Positions 9,575-19,715 of a stretch of 64,000 nucleotides of DNA are shown here, piece by piece; positions within the stretch are counted from its first letter, which is position 1, and every line of letters starts with the position of its first letter. Both the position numbers and the translations under genes were made by a program. The notes beneath the pieces were generated by a model. That model worked only from the letters and a program-made list of their open reading frames with translations, ran no database searches and was not told the DNA's origin. The DNA is from Pradoshia sp. D12 (GTDB lineage: Bacteria > Bacillota > Bacilli > Bacillales > Pradoshiaceae), in the NCBI RefSeq assembly GCF_008935075.1, contig NZ_CP044545.1, forward strand, positions 1,453,501 through 1,517,500, written 5' to 3'.

Positions 9575-11137
9575 ATGATGGATCCAATCGCTATCATCTC
9601 CATTTTGCTTGGCCTAATTGTTGGTGCAGTTGTTGGCTATTTGTTAAGAAGATCTATAGCTGAATCTAAAATATCCGGCGCAACGAACGCAGCTGAAAAA
9701 ATTATTGAGGACGCAAAGCGTGAAGCGGACGCCTTGAAAAAGGAATCCCTTCTTGAAGCAAAGGATGAGATTCATAAGCTTCGGACTGATGCTGAAAAGG
9801 AAGTTCGTGATCGACGAACTGAATTACAGAGACAGGAAAATCGAATTCTACAAAAAGAAGAGAATCTGGACCGTAAAGCAGACTCTCAAGATAAACGTGA
9901 GGCTTTATTGGAGAAGAAAGAAGATTCTCTGAACCAAAGACAACAGCATATTGAACAGATGGAAAGCAAAGTGGACGAGATAATTCAAGCTCAAAGTTCT
10001 GAACTTGAACGTATTTCTAGCCTGACTAGAGAAGAAGCAAAAGCCATTATCCTTGATCGTGTTGAGAAAGAGCTATCACATGATATTGCAATCATGATGA
10101 AAGAGAGCGATAACCGAGCGAAGGAAGAAGCAGACAAAAAGGCACGTGAAATCTTGTCACTTGCGATTCAACGTTGTGCAGCAGATCATGTGGCCGAAAC
10201 GACCGTTTCTGTTGTTAATCTTCCAAATGATGAAATGAAAGGTCGAATTATCGGTCGAGAAGGACGTAATATTCGAACACTTGAAACGTTGACGGGAATC
10301 GATTTAATTATTGATGATACACCTGAAGCTGTCATTTTATCTGGATTTGATCCAATTAGACGTGAAACTGCAAGACTTGCCCTTGAAAAGCTTGTTCAGG
10401 ATGGGCGTATCCATCCGGCTCGTATTGAAGAAATGGTTGATAAAGCAAGAAGGGAAGTCGATGAGCATATCCGTGAAATCGGTGAGCAAACAACATTTGA
10501 AGTTGGGGTTCATGGCTTACACCCAGATTTAATAAAAATTCTTGGCCGCTTAAGATACCGTACAAGCTATGGTCAGAATGTGCTTAAACATTCGATGGAA
10601 GTAGCTTATTTATCCGGCTTGATGGCAGCAGAACTTGGTCAAGATATTACATTGGCAAAGCGCGCTGGACTATTGCATGATATCGGTAAAGCGATTGACC
10701 ATGAAGTAGAAGGAAGCCATGTGGAAATAGGAGTGGAACTTGCTACGAAGTACAAGGAACATCCTGTTGTCATTAATAGTATTGCTTCTCACCATGGAGA
10801 CGCCGAACCAAAATCTATAATTGCCATTCTGGTAGCAGCTGCTGATGCATTATCTGCAGCTAGACCTGGAGCTAGAAGTGAAACGCTTGAAAACTATATT
10901 CGTCGCCTTGAAAAACTTGAGGATATTTCTGAATCCTATGAAGGTGTTGAAAAATCATTTGCAATCCAGGCAGGACGAGAAGTTCGTATTATTGTTAAGC
11001 CTGAAAGTATTGATGATTTAGAGGCACACCGATTAGCCAGAGATATTAGAAAACGTATTGAAGATGAACTGGACTATCCGGGACATATTAAAGTGACGGT
11101 TATTCGTGAGACCAGAGCAGTTGAATATGCAAAATAA
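9575..11137 (+). CDS. rny: Ribonuclease Y
   Basis: This 520-residue membrane-anchored endoribonuclease initiates bulk mRNA decay in Bacillus. The order is an N-terminal transmembrane helix (about 5-25), a long coiled coil (about 30-200), a KH domain with the [10 protein letters not shown] loop near 222-231, and an HD domain whose metal residues include LLHDIGK near 367. Two ATGs in tandem lie after AGAGGAGG: 9575 (4 bp spacing) and 9578 (7 bp spacing). The second is the better spaced, and the difference is one residue. Confidence 0.98.
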   Translation: MMDPIAIISILLGLIVGAVVGYLLRRSIAESKISGATNAAEKIIEDAKREADALKKESLLEAKDEIHKLRTDAEKEVRDRRTELQRQENRILQKEENLDRKADSQDKREALLEKKEDSLNQRQQHIEQMESKVDEIIQAQSSELERISSLTREEAKAIILDRVEKELSHDIAIMMKESDNRAKEEADKKAREILSLAIQRCAADHVAETTVSVVNLPNDEMKGRIIGREGRNIRTLETLTGIDLIIDDTPEAVILSGFDPIRRETARLALEKLVQDGRIHPARIEEMVDKARREVDEHIREIGEQTTFEVGVHGLHPDLIKILGRLRYRTSYGQNVLKHSMEVAYLSGLMAAELGQDITLAKRAGLLHDIGKAIDHEVEGSHVEIGVELATKYKEHPVVINSIASHHGDAEPKSIIAILVAAADALSAARPGARSETLENYIRRLEKLEDISESYEGVEKSFAIQAGREVRIIVKPESIDDLEAHRLARDIRKRIEDELDYPGHIKVTVIRETRAVEYAK

Positions 11138-11167
11138 AGCGGTGTTCCTCACCGCTTTATTTTTTTG
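11136..11167 (+). terminator. Terminator after rny
   Basis: AAAGCGGTG pairs with CACCGCTTT around a five-base loop, followed by a T-rich tract. The stem begins within the stop codon. Confidence 0.92.
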
Positions 11168-11248
11168 GAGATCGAAACTTTTTTAAACAAAAAAGTTAAA
11201 CTATACCAAAGATAATCTTGGCCTAGTTTCAAAGAAAGGAAAGCGAAA

Positions 11249-12046
11249 ATGAGGTTATTATTTATAGGGGATATTGTTGGATCACCTGGAAGAGCAATGG
11301 TGAAAGAATATTTAGGGAAGTTAAAGGAAAAATATAGACCGCAGTTTGTCATCATTAATGGAGAAAATGCTGCAGCTGGAAGAGGGATTACCCAAAAAAT
11401 TTATAAAGAATTACTTGAGTACGGAGCTAATATCATTACACTTGGTAATCATTCCTGGGACAATCGTGATATTTTTGAATTTATAGGAGAAGCAAAATAT
11501 CTGGTGCGCCCTGGGAATTTTCCGGAGGGAACACCGGGCACGGGACTTTCCTTTGTTAAGATGAATCAGTTTGAATTGGCTGTTATTAACCTGCAGGGCA
11601 GAACCTTTATGCCTGCGCTTGATGATCCATTTTTATGTGCAGATAAATTGGTAGAAGAGGCCAGTAAGCGAACGCCATTTATATTTGTTGACATGCATGC
11701 TGAAGCAACCAGTGAAAAACAGGCAATGGGATGGTATCTGGATGGACGAGTGTCAGCGGTAGTTGGGACCCATACACATGTCCAAACAGCTGATAACCGA
11801 ATTCTGCCTAAAGGAACTGCTTACATGTCTGACGTAGGAATGACAGGGCCTTATGATGGTATTCTAGGAATGGAACGCGATGCTGTCATCAAGAAATTCT
11901 TAACAAGCCTGCCTGTGAGATTTGAAGTACCAAAAGAGGGAAGAGCTGTACTTAGTGGTTTAATTATTGATTTAGATCCTAAAACGGGCAAAGCGAAAAA
12001 AACTGAGAGAATTTTAATTAATGAAGATCATCCATTCTTTTATTAA
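11249..12046 (+). CDS. ymdB: YmdB metallophosphodiesterase
   Basis: The 265-residue calcineurin-like phosphodiesterase hydrolyses 2',3'- and 3',5'-cyclic nucleotides. In B. subtilis it is a global regulator of late adaptive responses such as biofilm and nanotube formation. Metal ligands are visible: D8, E39-N40, N67-H68, and later histidines in VDMHAE and VGTHTHVQT. Length and residues match the family. The ATG has AAAGGAAAG upstream. It lies between rny and spoVS, the usual order. Confidence 0.95.
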   Translation: MRLLFIGDIVGSPGRAMVKEYLGKLKEKYRPQFVIINGENAAAGRGITQKIYKELLEYGANIITLGNHSWDNRDIFEFIGEAKYLVRPGNFPEGTPGTGLSFVKMNQFELAVINLQGRTFMPALDDPFLCADKLVEEASKRTPFIFVDMHAEATSEKQAMGWYLDGRVSAVVGTHTHVQTADNRILPKGTAYMSDVGMTGPYDGILGMERDAVIKKFLTSLPVRFEVPKEGRAVLSGLIIDLDPKTGKAKKTERILINEDHPFFY

Positions 12047-12060
12047 AAACGATTGCGAGG

Positions 12061-12087
12061 AGCCAACCTATAGGGGTTGGCTTTTTT
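12061..12087 (+). terminator. Terminator after ymdB
   Basis: AGCCAACC pairs with GGTTGGCT around a six-base loop, followed by six T. Confidence 0.93.
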
Positions 12088-12181
12088 GTATGGTATATCT
12101 TTTGTTCATTATGAATATAGTTAACAGAAAAAACATACTCACTAGGGGACATGTCTTGGAATAAGATGAGGAGGACCAGAA

Positions 12182-12442
12182 ATGGAAATATTAAAGGTTT
12201 CAGCAAAATCTAATCCCAACTCTGTGGCTGGAGCGCTGGCTGGAGTACTTAGAGAAAGAGGAGCAGCAGAAATCCAAGCAATAGGTGCAGGTGCATTAAA
12301 CCAAGCAGTAAAAGCCGTAGCGATTGCAAGAGGATTCGTCGCACCCAGCGGGATGGATCTTATATGCATTCCTGCTTTTACAGATATCTTAATTGATGGT
12401 GAGGAACGTACCGCCATAAAACTAATTATAGAACCACGGTGA
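12182..12442 (+). CDS. spoVS: Stage V sporulation protein S
   Basis: The 86-residue protein is nearly invariant in endospore formers (MEILKVSAKSNPNSVAGALAG). It has an ALBA-like fold. In B. subtilis it is made under sigma-H control and affects septation and coat assembly during sporulation. The ATG follows GAGGAGG at good spacing. I could not identify a convincing sigma-H promoter in the 94 bp upstream of it. Its presence is the strongest single sign that the host is an endospore former. Confidence 0.97.
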   Translation: MEILKVSAKSNPNSVAGALAGVLRERGAAEIQAIGAGALNQAVKAVAIARGFVAPSGMDLICIPAFTDILIDGEERTAIKLIIEPR

Positions 12443-12462
12443 AATGAAACTGCAGTAAAACT

Positions 12463-12523
12463 GGAGCTGACTCTGATAAGGGATCGGTAGGCGTATTCTC
12501 CGACCGGGAGGATGCTCCTTTTT
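12463..12523 (+). terminator. Terminator after spoVS
   Basis: An outer stem GGAGC/GCTCC encloses an inner stem CGGT-GG/CC-ACCG, and five T follow. The structure is longer than a simple hairpin. Confidence 0.75.
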
Positions 12524-12561
12524 GTTAACCGAAGCTAACATAACATGGGGGATTAGCTTAA

Positions 12562-13482
12562 ATGAGAATATTTGATGCACATTGTGATGTGTTAATGAAG
12601 CTGTTTCTTAATCCAAAATTGGACTTTTATCATAGCAGGGAGCTAGAGGTAACAAATCTTGGTTTGAAAGCAGCTAATATACAAGTACAAGTTTTCGCTA
12701 TTTATATACCGGAAAATGTACATCCTTCTATCCGCTTTGATGCAGCTCTTGCCATGGTGGATATTTTTTATGACCAAATAATTGGCACAGGGAAGTTAAA
12801 ATTCATTCGAAAGTATAAGGATATTGGCAGGCTTAAAGAGGGAGAGACAGGTGCGATTCTCATGTTGGAGGGTTGTGACTGTATTGGCGACGACATGTTG
12901 AAGTTGAAGCTATTACTGAGGCTTGGTGTTACAGTGGTAGGGTTGACATGGAACTGGGCTAATCTGGTCGCTGATGGTGCATTGGAAAAACGCGCTGCCG
13001 GTCTAACCGCCTTTGGGAAAAAGGTAGTTGAATTGTTGAATGTTACGAACAACTGGTGTGATGTATCTCATTTATCGGAGAGAGCATTTTGGGATTGCAT
13101 GGAAATACATAGCAGACCAATTGCTTCTCACTCAAATTGCCGATCGCTAGTTGATCATCCAAGAAATTTGAGTGATGAACAAATTAAAGCATTAATTCAA
13201 AAAAAATCGGTTATGGGACTTACATTTGTCCCTGAATTTTTAACAGGTACCAATCAGGCAAACTTGACTGATGTATTGAGGCATCTGGAACATGTTTGTT
13301 CACTTGGAGGTGCCCGTCATGTAGGATTTGGATCTGACTTTGATGGGACGACAACAAGCGTACATTCTCTCAGCAGAGTGGAACAATATAGTAATCTGGT
13401 TAACGAGCTGCTGAAGTATTATAAGGAAGAGGATGTCCGTCATTTCTTATTTGATAATTTTGCATCAAGATATGGCCAATAG
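12562..13482 (+). CDS. Membrane dipeptidase (M19, renal dipeptidase family)
   Basis: This 306-residue TIM-barrel zinc dipeptidase has the N-terminal metal motif DAHCD (H7, D9), a metal-bridging glutamate in MLEGCD, and the late motif VGFGSDFDG. Members cleave dipeptides, including those with D-residues, but the substrate cannot be inferred here. No signal peptide is present, so it is cytoplasmic. The spoVS-dipeptidase-korA-korB order recurs in other Bacillus genomes. The ATG has GGGGGA upstream. Confidence 0.9.
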   Translation: MRIFDAHCDVLMKLFLNPKLDFYHSRELEVTNLGLKAANIQVQVFAIYIPENVHPSIRFDAALAMVDIFYDQIIGTGKLKFIRKYKDIGRLKEGETGAILMLEGCDCIGDDMLKLKLLLRLGVTVVGLTWNWANLVADGALEKRAAGLTAFGKKVVELLNVTNNWCDVSHLSERAFWDCMEIHSRPIASHSNCRSLVDHPRNLSDEQIKALIQKKSVMGLTFVPEFLTGTNQANLTDVLRHLEHVCSLGGARHVGFGSDFDGTTTSVHSLSRVEQYSNLVNELLKYYKEEDVRHFLFDNFASRYGQ

Positions 13483-13653
13483 GGGTTGAATTGAATACGC
13501 TATTTCTTTATTTATGGTTTTTTTAGAAACTTAAGCTTAATATTGTAGACATAATGGTATATTCTAGTAAATAATAAAATTATTGTTAATAGTTTTATAG
13601 CTGACATGAAAAACCAATATTTCATATAAGGGAATCGAAGGGGTGTAAAGGAA

Positions 13654-15390
13654 ATGAATAAACAACTTTCATGGAAAGTTGGAGGGCAGCAAGGTGAAGG
13701 CATAGAAAGTACTGGAGAAATTTTTTCTATTGCATTAAATCGTCTGGGATATTACTTGTATGGGTATCGCCATTTTTCTTCCCGTATTAAAGGGGGCCAT
13801 ACAAATAATAAAATTCGAGTAAGCACAACACAGGTTCGATCAATAGCCGACGATTTGGATGTGTTAGTGGCATTTGACCAAGAAACCATTGATGTGAATT
13901 ATAAAGAATTACATAAAGACGGTATTATTTTGGCCGACACCAAGTTTGATCCCAAAGCTCCTTTAGATACCGAAGCAGTACTCTATTCCGTCCCATTTAC
14001 AGAAATAGCCTCTCAGCTTGGGACATCTTTGATGAAGAACATGGTAGCTATCGGCGCTTCTAGTGCTGTGCTTGGTTTAAATATTCAGGTATTTTCAGAA
14101 GTGGTTGAGGAAATATTTGGAAGAAAAGGAGCCGCTGTCGTTGAAAAGAATTTAGAAGCGATTCAAGCTGGCTATGACTTTTTAATGGAACAAATGGGTA
14201 ACAAGGCTGGAGTGTTGCAGCTAGTAGAAGCTGATGGAAAAAAACGTTTATTCATGATTGGTAATGATGCGATTGCCATGGGTGCTCTGGCTGGTGGAAC
14301 TCGCTTTATGGCTGCCTATCCGATTACGCCTGCCTCTGAGATAATGGAGTATTTAATTAAGCAACTGCCAAAGTTTGGAGGAGCCGTCATACAGACAGAA
14401 GATGAGATTGCTGCTTGTACGATGGCAATTGGCGCAAATTATGCAGGTGTACGCAGTTTAACAGCTTCAGCTGGTCCAGGTTTATCGCTAATGATGGAGG
14501 CAATTGGATTGTCGGGTATTACAGAAACTCCGCTTGTAATTGTCGACACACAACGTGGAGGCCCTTCGACAGGTATGCCTACAAAACAGGAACAATCCGA
14601 TTTGATGGCAATGATTTATGGAACTCATGGTGAAATTCCAAAAATCGTTCTTGCACCAAGTACAGTGGAGGAAGCATTCTACGATACAGTAGAAGCTTTT
14701 AATTTAGCTGAAGAATATCAGGTTCCGGTGATTATCCTTTCCGATTTACAATTATCATTGGGTAAACAAACCGTTGAGCCTTTAGATTTTAGCAGGGTTG
14801 AGATTAGGAGAGGTAAATTAATTTCTGAGGAGTTACCTGAGCCTACTGATAAAAGTTATTTTAAGAGATATGCTGTAACGGAAGACGGGATATCACCAAG
14901 ACCTCTTCCAGGAATGAAAAATGGAATCCATCATGTTACAGGCGTTGAACATGATGAGACGGGAAAACCCTCAGAGGTTGCTTCCAATCGTGTAGCTCAA
15001 ATGGATAAACGAATGCGCAAAATCGAGTCTGTAAGATTTAAAGATCCAATCCATATAAATGCTGTCCATGAGAATCCAGACTTGCTATTGGTCGGATTTA
15101 TTTCTACTAGAGGTGTCATTGAAGAGACGATGAAAAACCTGGCTGATGACGGGATTAAAGTCAACCATGTACATGTAAGGCTTCTTCATCCATTCCCTGC
15201 CCATGAGTTACTGCCCTATGTTCAGGATGCGAAAAAGGTAGTTGTTATCGAGAATAATGCAACAGGACAACTTGCCAACATTCTGAAAATGAATATTGGC
15301 CATGCCGAGAAGATTACGAAGCTTTTAAAATATGACGGCAATCCATTTTTGCCGTACGAAGTGTATACAAAATGCAGGGAGTTGGTTTAA
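13654..15390 (+). CDS. korA: 2-oxoacid:ferredoxin oxidoreductase, alpha subunit (gamma-alpha fusion)
   Basis: The 578-residue subunit joins an N-terminal gamma-type domain (residues 1-190, starting WKVGGQQGEGIES) to the pyrimidine-binding alpha domain (from about 195, with YPITPASEIMEYL, then DTQRGGPSTGMPTKQEQSD). With KorB it oxidatively decarboxylates a 2-oxoacid, probably 2-oxoglutarate, to acyl-CoA and reduces ferredoxin. Its stop codon abuts the korB start directly, so the two subunits are co-translated. Substrate choice among 2-oxoacids is inference from family members. Confidence 0.93.
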   Translation: MNKQLSWKVGGQQGEGIESTGEIFSIALNRLGYYLYGYRHFSSRIKGGHTNNKIRVSTTQVRSIADDLDVLVAFDQETIDVNYKELHKDGIILADTKFDPKAPLDTEAVLYSVPFTEIASQLGTSLMKNMVAIGASSAVLGLNIQVFSEVVEEIFGRKGAAVVEKNLEAIQAGYDFLMEQMGNKAGVLQLVEADGKKRLFMIGNDAIAMGALAGGTRFMAAYPITPASEIMEYLIKQLPKFGGAVIQTEDEIAACTMAIGANYAGVRSLTASAGPGLSLMMEAIGLSGITETPLVIVDTQRGGPSTGMPTKQEQSDLMAMIYGTHGEIPKIVLAPSTVEEAFYDTVEAFNLAEEYQVPVIILSDLQLSLGKQTVEPLDFSRVEIRRGKLISEELPEPTDKSYFKRYAVTEDGISPRPLPGMKNGIHHVTGVEHDETGKPSEVASNRVAQMDKRMRKIESVRFKDPIHINAVHENPDLLLVGFISTRGVIEETMKNLADDGIKVNHVHVRLLHPFPAHELLPYVQDAKKVVVIENNATGQLANILKMNIGHAEKITKLLKYDGNPFLPYEVYTKCRELV

Positions 15391-16257
15391 ATGGCTACAT
15401 TTAAAGACTTTAGAAATAATGTAAAACCAAACTGGTGTCCCGGCTGTGGTGACTTCTCTGTTCAGGCCGCTATCCAGAGGGCAGCAGCTAATGTAGGTCT
15501 GGAACCGGATCAACTTGCTGTGATTTCCGGAATAGGCTGTTCAGGCCGTATTTCCGGTTATATCCAATCCTATGGGTTTCACAGTATACATGGCCGTTCT
15601 TTACCAATCGCACAGGGTGTCAAAATGGCGAATCGTGATTTAACCGTCCTTGCCTCAGGTGGAGATGGTGATGGATTTGCAATTGGCATGGGTCATACAG
15701 TACATGCGATTAGGAGAAATATTGATATCACCTATATTGTTATGGACAATCAAATATACGGTTTAACGAAGGGTCAGACATCACCGCGCTCTGCAGCCGG
15801 CTTTAAGACGAAATCTACGCCTGGAGGTTCGATTGAACAGGCGATATCTCCAATGGAAATGGCCTTGTCAGTTGGTGCGACTTTTGTGGCGCAAAGCTTT
15901 TCCAGCGACTTAAAAGATTTGACAGCATTGATTGAAGCAGGTATTCGTCATAAAGGTTTTTCTTTAATTAATGTTTTCAGTCCATGCGTGACCTATAATA
16001 AAGTGAATACGTATGATTGGTTCAAGGGTAATTTAACAAAGCTTTCAACAATTGAAGGTTACGATCCATCCAATAAAGAAGCAGCGATGCAGACGTTAAT
16101 GGAGCATAAAGGCTTAGTTACCGGCTTAATTTATCAAAATACTGCTCAGCCTTCCTATCAGGAATTAATTCAGGGGTATGCTGAAAAACCTTTATCTTCT
16201 GCTGATTTGAAATTGACTCAGGAACATTTTGATAAATTGACAGCAGAATTTATGTAA
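15391..16257 (+). CDS. korB: 2-oxoacid:ferredoxin oxidoreductase, beta subunit
   Basis: The 288-residue subunit binds thiamine diphosphate and one [4Fe-4S] cluster. C16 and C19 lie in NWCPGCGD, and further cysteines are in GIGCSGR and FSPCVTYN. The TPP motif is GDGDGFAIGMGH followed by MDNQIYGLTKGQ. The ATG starts at the base after the korA stop, with GGGAGTTGG upstream. The enzyme couples central metabolism to ferredoxin reduction in the cytoplasm. Confidence 0.95.
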   Translation: MATFKDFRNNVKPNWCPGCGDFSVQAAIQRAAANVGLEPDQLAVISGIGCSGRISGYIQSYGFHSIHGRSLPIAQGVKMANRDLTVLASGGDGDGFAIGMGHTVHAIRRNIDITYIVMDNQIYGLTKGQTSPRSAAGFKTKSTPGGSIEQAISPMEMALSVGATFVAQSFSSDLKDLTALIEAGIRHKGFSLINVFSPCVTYNKVNTYDWFKGNLTKLSTIEGYDPSNKEAAMQTLMEHKGLVTGLIYQNTAQPSYQELIQGYAEKPLSSADLKLTQEHFDKLTAEFM

Positions 16258-16267
16258 TTGAATAAAC

Positions 16268-16300
16268 ACCGGCCGAGTAATCGGTCGGTATTATTTTTAT
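16268..16300 (+). terminator. Terminator after korB
   Basis: ACCGGCCGA pairs with TCGGTCGGT around GTAA, followed by ATTATTTTTAT. Confidence 0.9.
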
Positions 16301-16343
16301 GTAATGTGAGGTAAGTATTCATGGAGAAATCTCTTGAAGAATG

Positions 16344-16371
16344 AACCCCTTGATATATCAGGGGTTTTTAT
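16344..16371 (+). terminator. Second terminator in the korB-tdh gap
   Basis: AACCCCTTGATA is self-complementary with TATCAGGGGTT and is followed by TTTTTA. It backs up the korB terminator. The rest of the 345 bp gap up to tdh holds no other feature I can support. Confidence 0.85.
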
Positions 16372-16602
16372 TATGATTAGCAGATACCTTTGATAACGAC
16401 TTATACATGGGGATTCATTCTTAGATGACAATGTAGGTTGTCTTAGTCCGGAAAAAATATTCACTTTAGTATACTTTTTTAAAAAAATATTCTTCTTATA
16501 ATCAACTGTCCGCCATACGAGGAATAGCCTATTTACATAATTAAGTTAAAAATTTAAAATTTTGGTATAAACCAGGTTTTTTTAGACAGGAGTGTGTATA
16601 CG

Positions 16603-17643
16603 GTGGATGGAAAAATGAAAGCGGTTGTAAAACATAAAAGAGGTTATGGAGCAGAACTCCAATTGATTGATATTCCTTCTGTCAAAGAGGATGAAGTGTT
16701 GATTAAAGTAAAGGCGACGTCCATATGCGGGACGGATGTCCATATTTATACTTGGGATGAATGGTCTCAACATAGGGTTAATCCTCCTTATGCATTTGGG
16801 CATGAATTCTCAGGAGAGATTGTTGAAGTGGGAAATAAAGTACAGGATTTCCAGATAGGTGATTATGTTTCCGCTGAGACACATTTAGTTTGTGGAATCT
16901 GCCCTCAATGTATGACGGGACAATATCATATATGTAAAAACACAAAGATAATTGGGGTTGATACACAGGGGTGTTTTGCTGAATATGTAGCTTTACCGGC
17001 ATCTAATCTTTGGAAAAATCCTGTAGATATGCCTATAGATGTAGCTTCTATACAGGAGCCTATGGGGAATGCGGTCCACACCGTATTGTCAGGTGAAGTA
17101 GTCGGGAAAACGGTCGCTATTATCGGTTGCGGTCCAATTGGTATTATGGCAGTGGGAGTGGCAAAAGCAGCTGGGGCTTCACAGGTCATTGCGTTAGATC
17201 TTAATGATTACCGTTTAGAGCTAGCGGGTAAATTGGGCGCTACTGTGATGATTAATTCATCGAAGACAGATCCTGTTCAGGCAGTTTATGATTTAACGGG
17301 TGGCAATGGGGTTGATATTGTTTGTGAAATGAGTGGTCATCCTATAGCCATCGATCAAGGATTTAAAATGATTACGAATGGAGGCAGGTTTTCTATTTTA
17401 AGCTTACCCTCTAAGCCTGTGCCTCTCAATATTACTGATGATATCGTTTTTAAGGGGATAACCGTTCAAGGAATTACAGGGAGACAAATGTTTAAAACGT
17501 GGCAGCAGGTTTCCCGATTGCTGGAATCAGGGCAGGTTGATGTTAAACCATTAATCACCCATCACTTCCCTTTAGAAGAGTATGAAAAAGGCTTTGACCT
17601 TATGATCAAAGGTGAGTGTGGAAAAGTGATATTACTGCCGTAA
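16603..17643 (+). CDS. tdh: L-threonine 3-dehydrogenase
   Basis: This 346-residue zinc-dependent medium-chain dehydrogenase oxidises threonine to 2-amino-3-oxobutyrate with NAD. Catalytic zinc ligands are C42, H67 and E68. The structural zinc cysteines are C97, C100, C103 and C111, and the Rossmann motif is GCGPIG. GTG at 16603 was chosen because AGGAG lies 10 bp upstream and the length matches B. subtilis Tdh; the frame opens at a GTG at 16594 that is too close to that site. Kbl follows as the second enzyme of the pathway. Confidence 0.95.
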   Translation: MDGKMKAVVKHKRGYGAELQLIDIPSVKEDEVLIKVKATSICGTDVHIYTWDEWSQHRVNPPYAFGHEFSGEIVEVGNKVQDFQIGDYVSAETHLVCGICPQCMTGQYHICKNTKIIGVDTQGCFAEYVALPASNLWKNPVDMPIDVASIQEPMGNAVHTVLSGEVVGKTVAIIGCGPIGIMAVGVAKAAGASQVIALDLNDYRLELAGKLGATVMINSSKTDPVQAVYDLTGGNGVDIVCEMSGHPIAIDQGFKMITNGGRFSILSLPSKPVPLNITDDIVFKGITVQGITGRQMFKTWQQVSRLLESGQVDVKPLITHHFPLEEYEKGFDLMIKGECGKVILLP

Positions 17644-17755
17644 AAGGGTGCTGAATGAGGAAGAGTAATAAATTTATTCAATACTATTGATATAATGCAA
17701 AAATATAGGGAATAGAAGGAATATAAGGTAAACAATTGGATGAGGAGGAAGCGAT

Positions 17756-18934
17756 TTGAAGGGGTTTGAATACTTGCAAACAGAATTAGACGAAATGAAA
17801 GGAACAGGTTTGTTCCATCCATTAATTCCTCTGGAATCAGAACAAGGTACAAAAGTTAAGATTAATGGGGAAAATTTGATTCAATTATCATCTAACAACT
17901 ATCTTGGATTGACTTCACATCCTCGTTTAAAGGATGCAGCGCTTGATGCCATTGAAGAATATGGAGTGGGAACAGGTTCGGTACGTACAATTGCCGGTAC
18001 CATGGATATGCATATAGAGTTAGAAGAGAAGTTGGCGAAATTTAAACATACGGAAGCGGCTTTAGTATTTCAATCTGGATTTACAACGAATCAAGGAGTT
18101 CTATCCGCGATTCTTACACAGGAAGATGTGGTTATATCGGATGAATTAAACCATGCTTCCATAATCGATGGAATAAGACTAACAAAAGCTACACGCCGTG
18201 TTTATAAGCATGTCGATATGAACAGCTTGGAGGATGTCCTGAAAGAGACTCAATCCTATCGTAAACGCTTAGTTGTAACAGATGGTGTCTTTTCCATGGA
18301 TGGCAATATCGCACCGCTACCCGAGATTGTGGAGTTAGCAGAAAAATATGATGCACTTATTATGGTCGATGATGCGCATGCCTCAGGAGTACTTGGCCAA
18401 AATGGGCGTGGAACCGTCAATCACTTCGGTTTGGATGGACGTGTTCATATTCAGGTAGGTACGTTAAGCAAGGCTATAGGGGTTCTTGGAGGATATGTGG
18501 CAAGCAGCCGTACATTGGTTGATTATTTAATTCATAAAGGCAGACCTTTCTTATTTAGTACATCACACCCGCCTGCAGTGACAATGGCTAATATAGAAGC
18601 AATTGATGTATTATTGGAAGAACCGGAATTAATTGAGCGTTTGTGGGAGAATACAAAGTTTTTCAAAGAAGGACTAGAATTTATGGGCTTTAATACCGGA
18701 AAAAGCGAAACACCGATCACTCCCATTATCGTTGGGGATGAGGCTTTGACAAATAAGCTGTCTAATAAATTAATGGAATATGGTGTATTTGCTCAGGGGA
18801 TTGCATTCCCAACTGTTGCAAAGGGTCATGCACGTGTCAGGACCATTGTAACAGCAGAACATTCCAAAGAGGAGCTGGCTAAAGCATTAAATGCATTTGA
18901 AAAGGCTGGTAAAGAGCTGGGGATTATTAAATAA
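17756..18934 (+). CDS. kbl: Glycine C-acetyltransferase (2-amino-3-ketobutyrate CoA ligase)
   Basis: The 392-residue PLP enzyme of the alpha-oxoamine synthase family converts 2-amino-3-oxobutyrate and CoA to glycine and acetyl-CoA, completing threonine breakdown begun by Tdh. The PLP lysine is K239 in [11 protein letters not shown], and the cofactor-ring aspartate lies in MVDDAHASG (205-209). Translation starts at TTG, supported by GAGGAGGAAG 4 bp upstream. The length equals that of the B. subtilis enzyme. Confidence 0.96.
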   Translation: MKGFEYLQTELDEMKGTGLFHPLIPLESEQGTKVKINGENLIQLSSNNYLGLTSHPRLKDAALDAIEEYGVGTGSVRTIAGTMDMHIELEEKLAKFKHTEAALVFQSGFTTNQGVLSAILTQEDVVISDELNHASIIDGIRLTKATRRVYKHVDMNSLEDVLKETQSYRKRLVVTDGVFSMDGNIAPLPEIVELAEKYDALIMVDDAHASGVLGQNGRGTVNHFGLDGRVHIQVGTLSKAIGVLGGYVASSRTLVDYLIHKGRPFLFSTSHPPAVTMANIEAIDVLLEEPELIERLWENTKFFKEGLEFMGFNTGKSETPITPIIVGDEALTNKLSNKLMEYGVFAQGIAFPTVAKGHARVRTIVTAEHSKEELAKALNAFEKAGKELGIIK

Positions 18935-19031
18935 ACTGTATGAATGGTCTTTCGAAAATAGTTATTTAAAATAATAGGCTACTTAGAGGGAACTTCAGAT
19001 ATCTCTAATTAACAAGTTAATAGTAATACAG

Positions 19032-19071
19032 AAAAGCATTAATTCATGAAGAACGTGAATTAATGCTTTTT
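19032..19071. terminator. Bidirectional terminator between kbl and the GNAT gene
   Basis: A perfect 15 bp stem AAAAGCATTAATTCA / TGAATTAATGCTTTT with a nine-base loop is followed by T on the plus strand and lies between convergent genes. Confidence 0.92.
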
Positions 19072-19075
19072 TTAG

Positions 19076-19636
19076 TTAGTTAGTCTGTCGCTTGTTCCAT
19101 TCTTCTCTCAGTAAACCATATACATGTACATCATGGAATGACCCAAATCTGAAGATTTCATTTCGTAATGTACCCTCCTTACTAAAATAGCATTTTTCGT
19201 AAGAGCGGATAGCATTGGTATTAAAACTGAACACCTGAAGTTTGATTTTATGGATATGGATGTAATTAAAAACAAAAGAAATTAATGTATTCATAGCATC
19301 TGTGCCAAAGCCTTTATTGTGCCACTCGTTGCCAATGGATATCCCAACAAAACACGTGCTATTCTTCCAGTTAATTGCGAATACACCACATGATCCAATA
19401 AGTTCATTTGATTCTTTCTCAAAAATACCAAACATAAACTCTTCTTTTTTCCCACTAATCGTTTTGAAAAAATTTGTGTGATCTTCAGCTGTTAATGGAA
19501 ATGGAATATCATCATTTGCAAGTAATAGTGTACTATTTTCATTTTCAATTTCAGCAAAGCGCTCAAAATGATGTGGTTCCATTTGTTTCAATAAAACTGT
19601 TTTACCTGATAAATAGTTATCAAAAAATTGTTTCAT
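19076..19636 (-). CDS. GNAT family N-acetyltransferase (RimJ/RimL type)
   Basis: The 186-residue acetyltransferase resembles RimJ/RimL-type enzymes, which acetylate protein N-termini or small amines. The acetyl-CoA region is seen around VGISIGNEWHNKGFGTDAM, and the usual late aromatic/basic segment (NTNAIRSYEKCYF) follows. The gene interrupts the tdh-kbl to miaB core block and is convergent to kbl. Its ribosome binding site AAAGGGAG can be hidden in a hairpin, and a short leader peptide lies upstream, so inducible translation is likely. A drug or other antimicrobial amine is a possible substrate, but that is inference. Confidence 0.82.
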   Translation of the reverse strand: MKQFFDNYLSGKTVLLKQMEPHHFERFAEIENENSTLLLANDDIPFPLTAEDHTNFFKTISGKKEEFMFGIFEKESNELIGSCGVFAINWKNSTCFVGISIGNEWHNKGFGTDAMNTLISFVFNYIHIHKIKLQVFSFNTNAIRSYEKCYFSKEGTLRNEIFRFGSFHDVHVYGLLREEWNKRQTN

Positions 19637-19642
19637 GTTTTT

Positions 19643-19715
19643 CTCCCTTTAATAAGGGGTGCAGTCGGAGATACACTCCCTCAGATTATTTGTTGGTTAA
19701 CAAAACATCGACTGC
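19643..19715 (-). promoter_or_regulatory. Candidate attenuator upstream of the GNAT gene
   Basis: Read on the minus strand, GCAGTCG (19715-19709, inside the leader ORF) is complementary to CGACTGC (19667-19661). Just before the gene, CCCTT pairs with AAGGG, which lies in the ribosome binding site AAAGGGAG. An alternative pairing GGGaGTG with CACCCC would compete for the same C-run. Mutually exclusive stems of this kind are typical of translational attenuators in inducible resistance genes. Confidence 0.5.
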
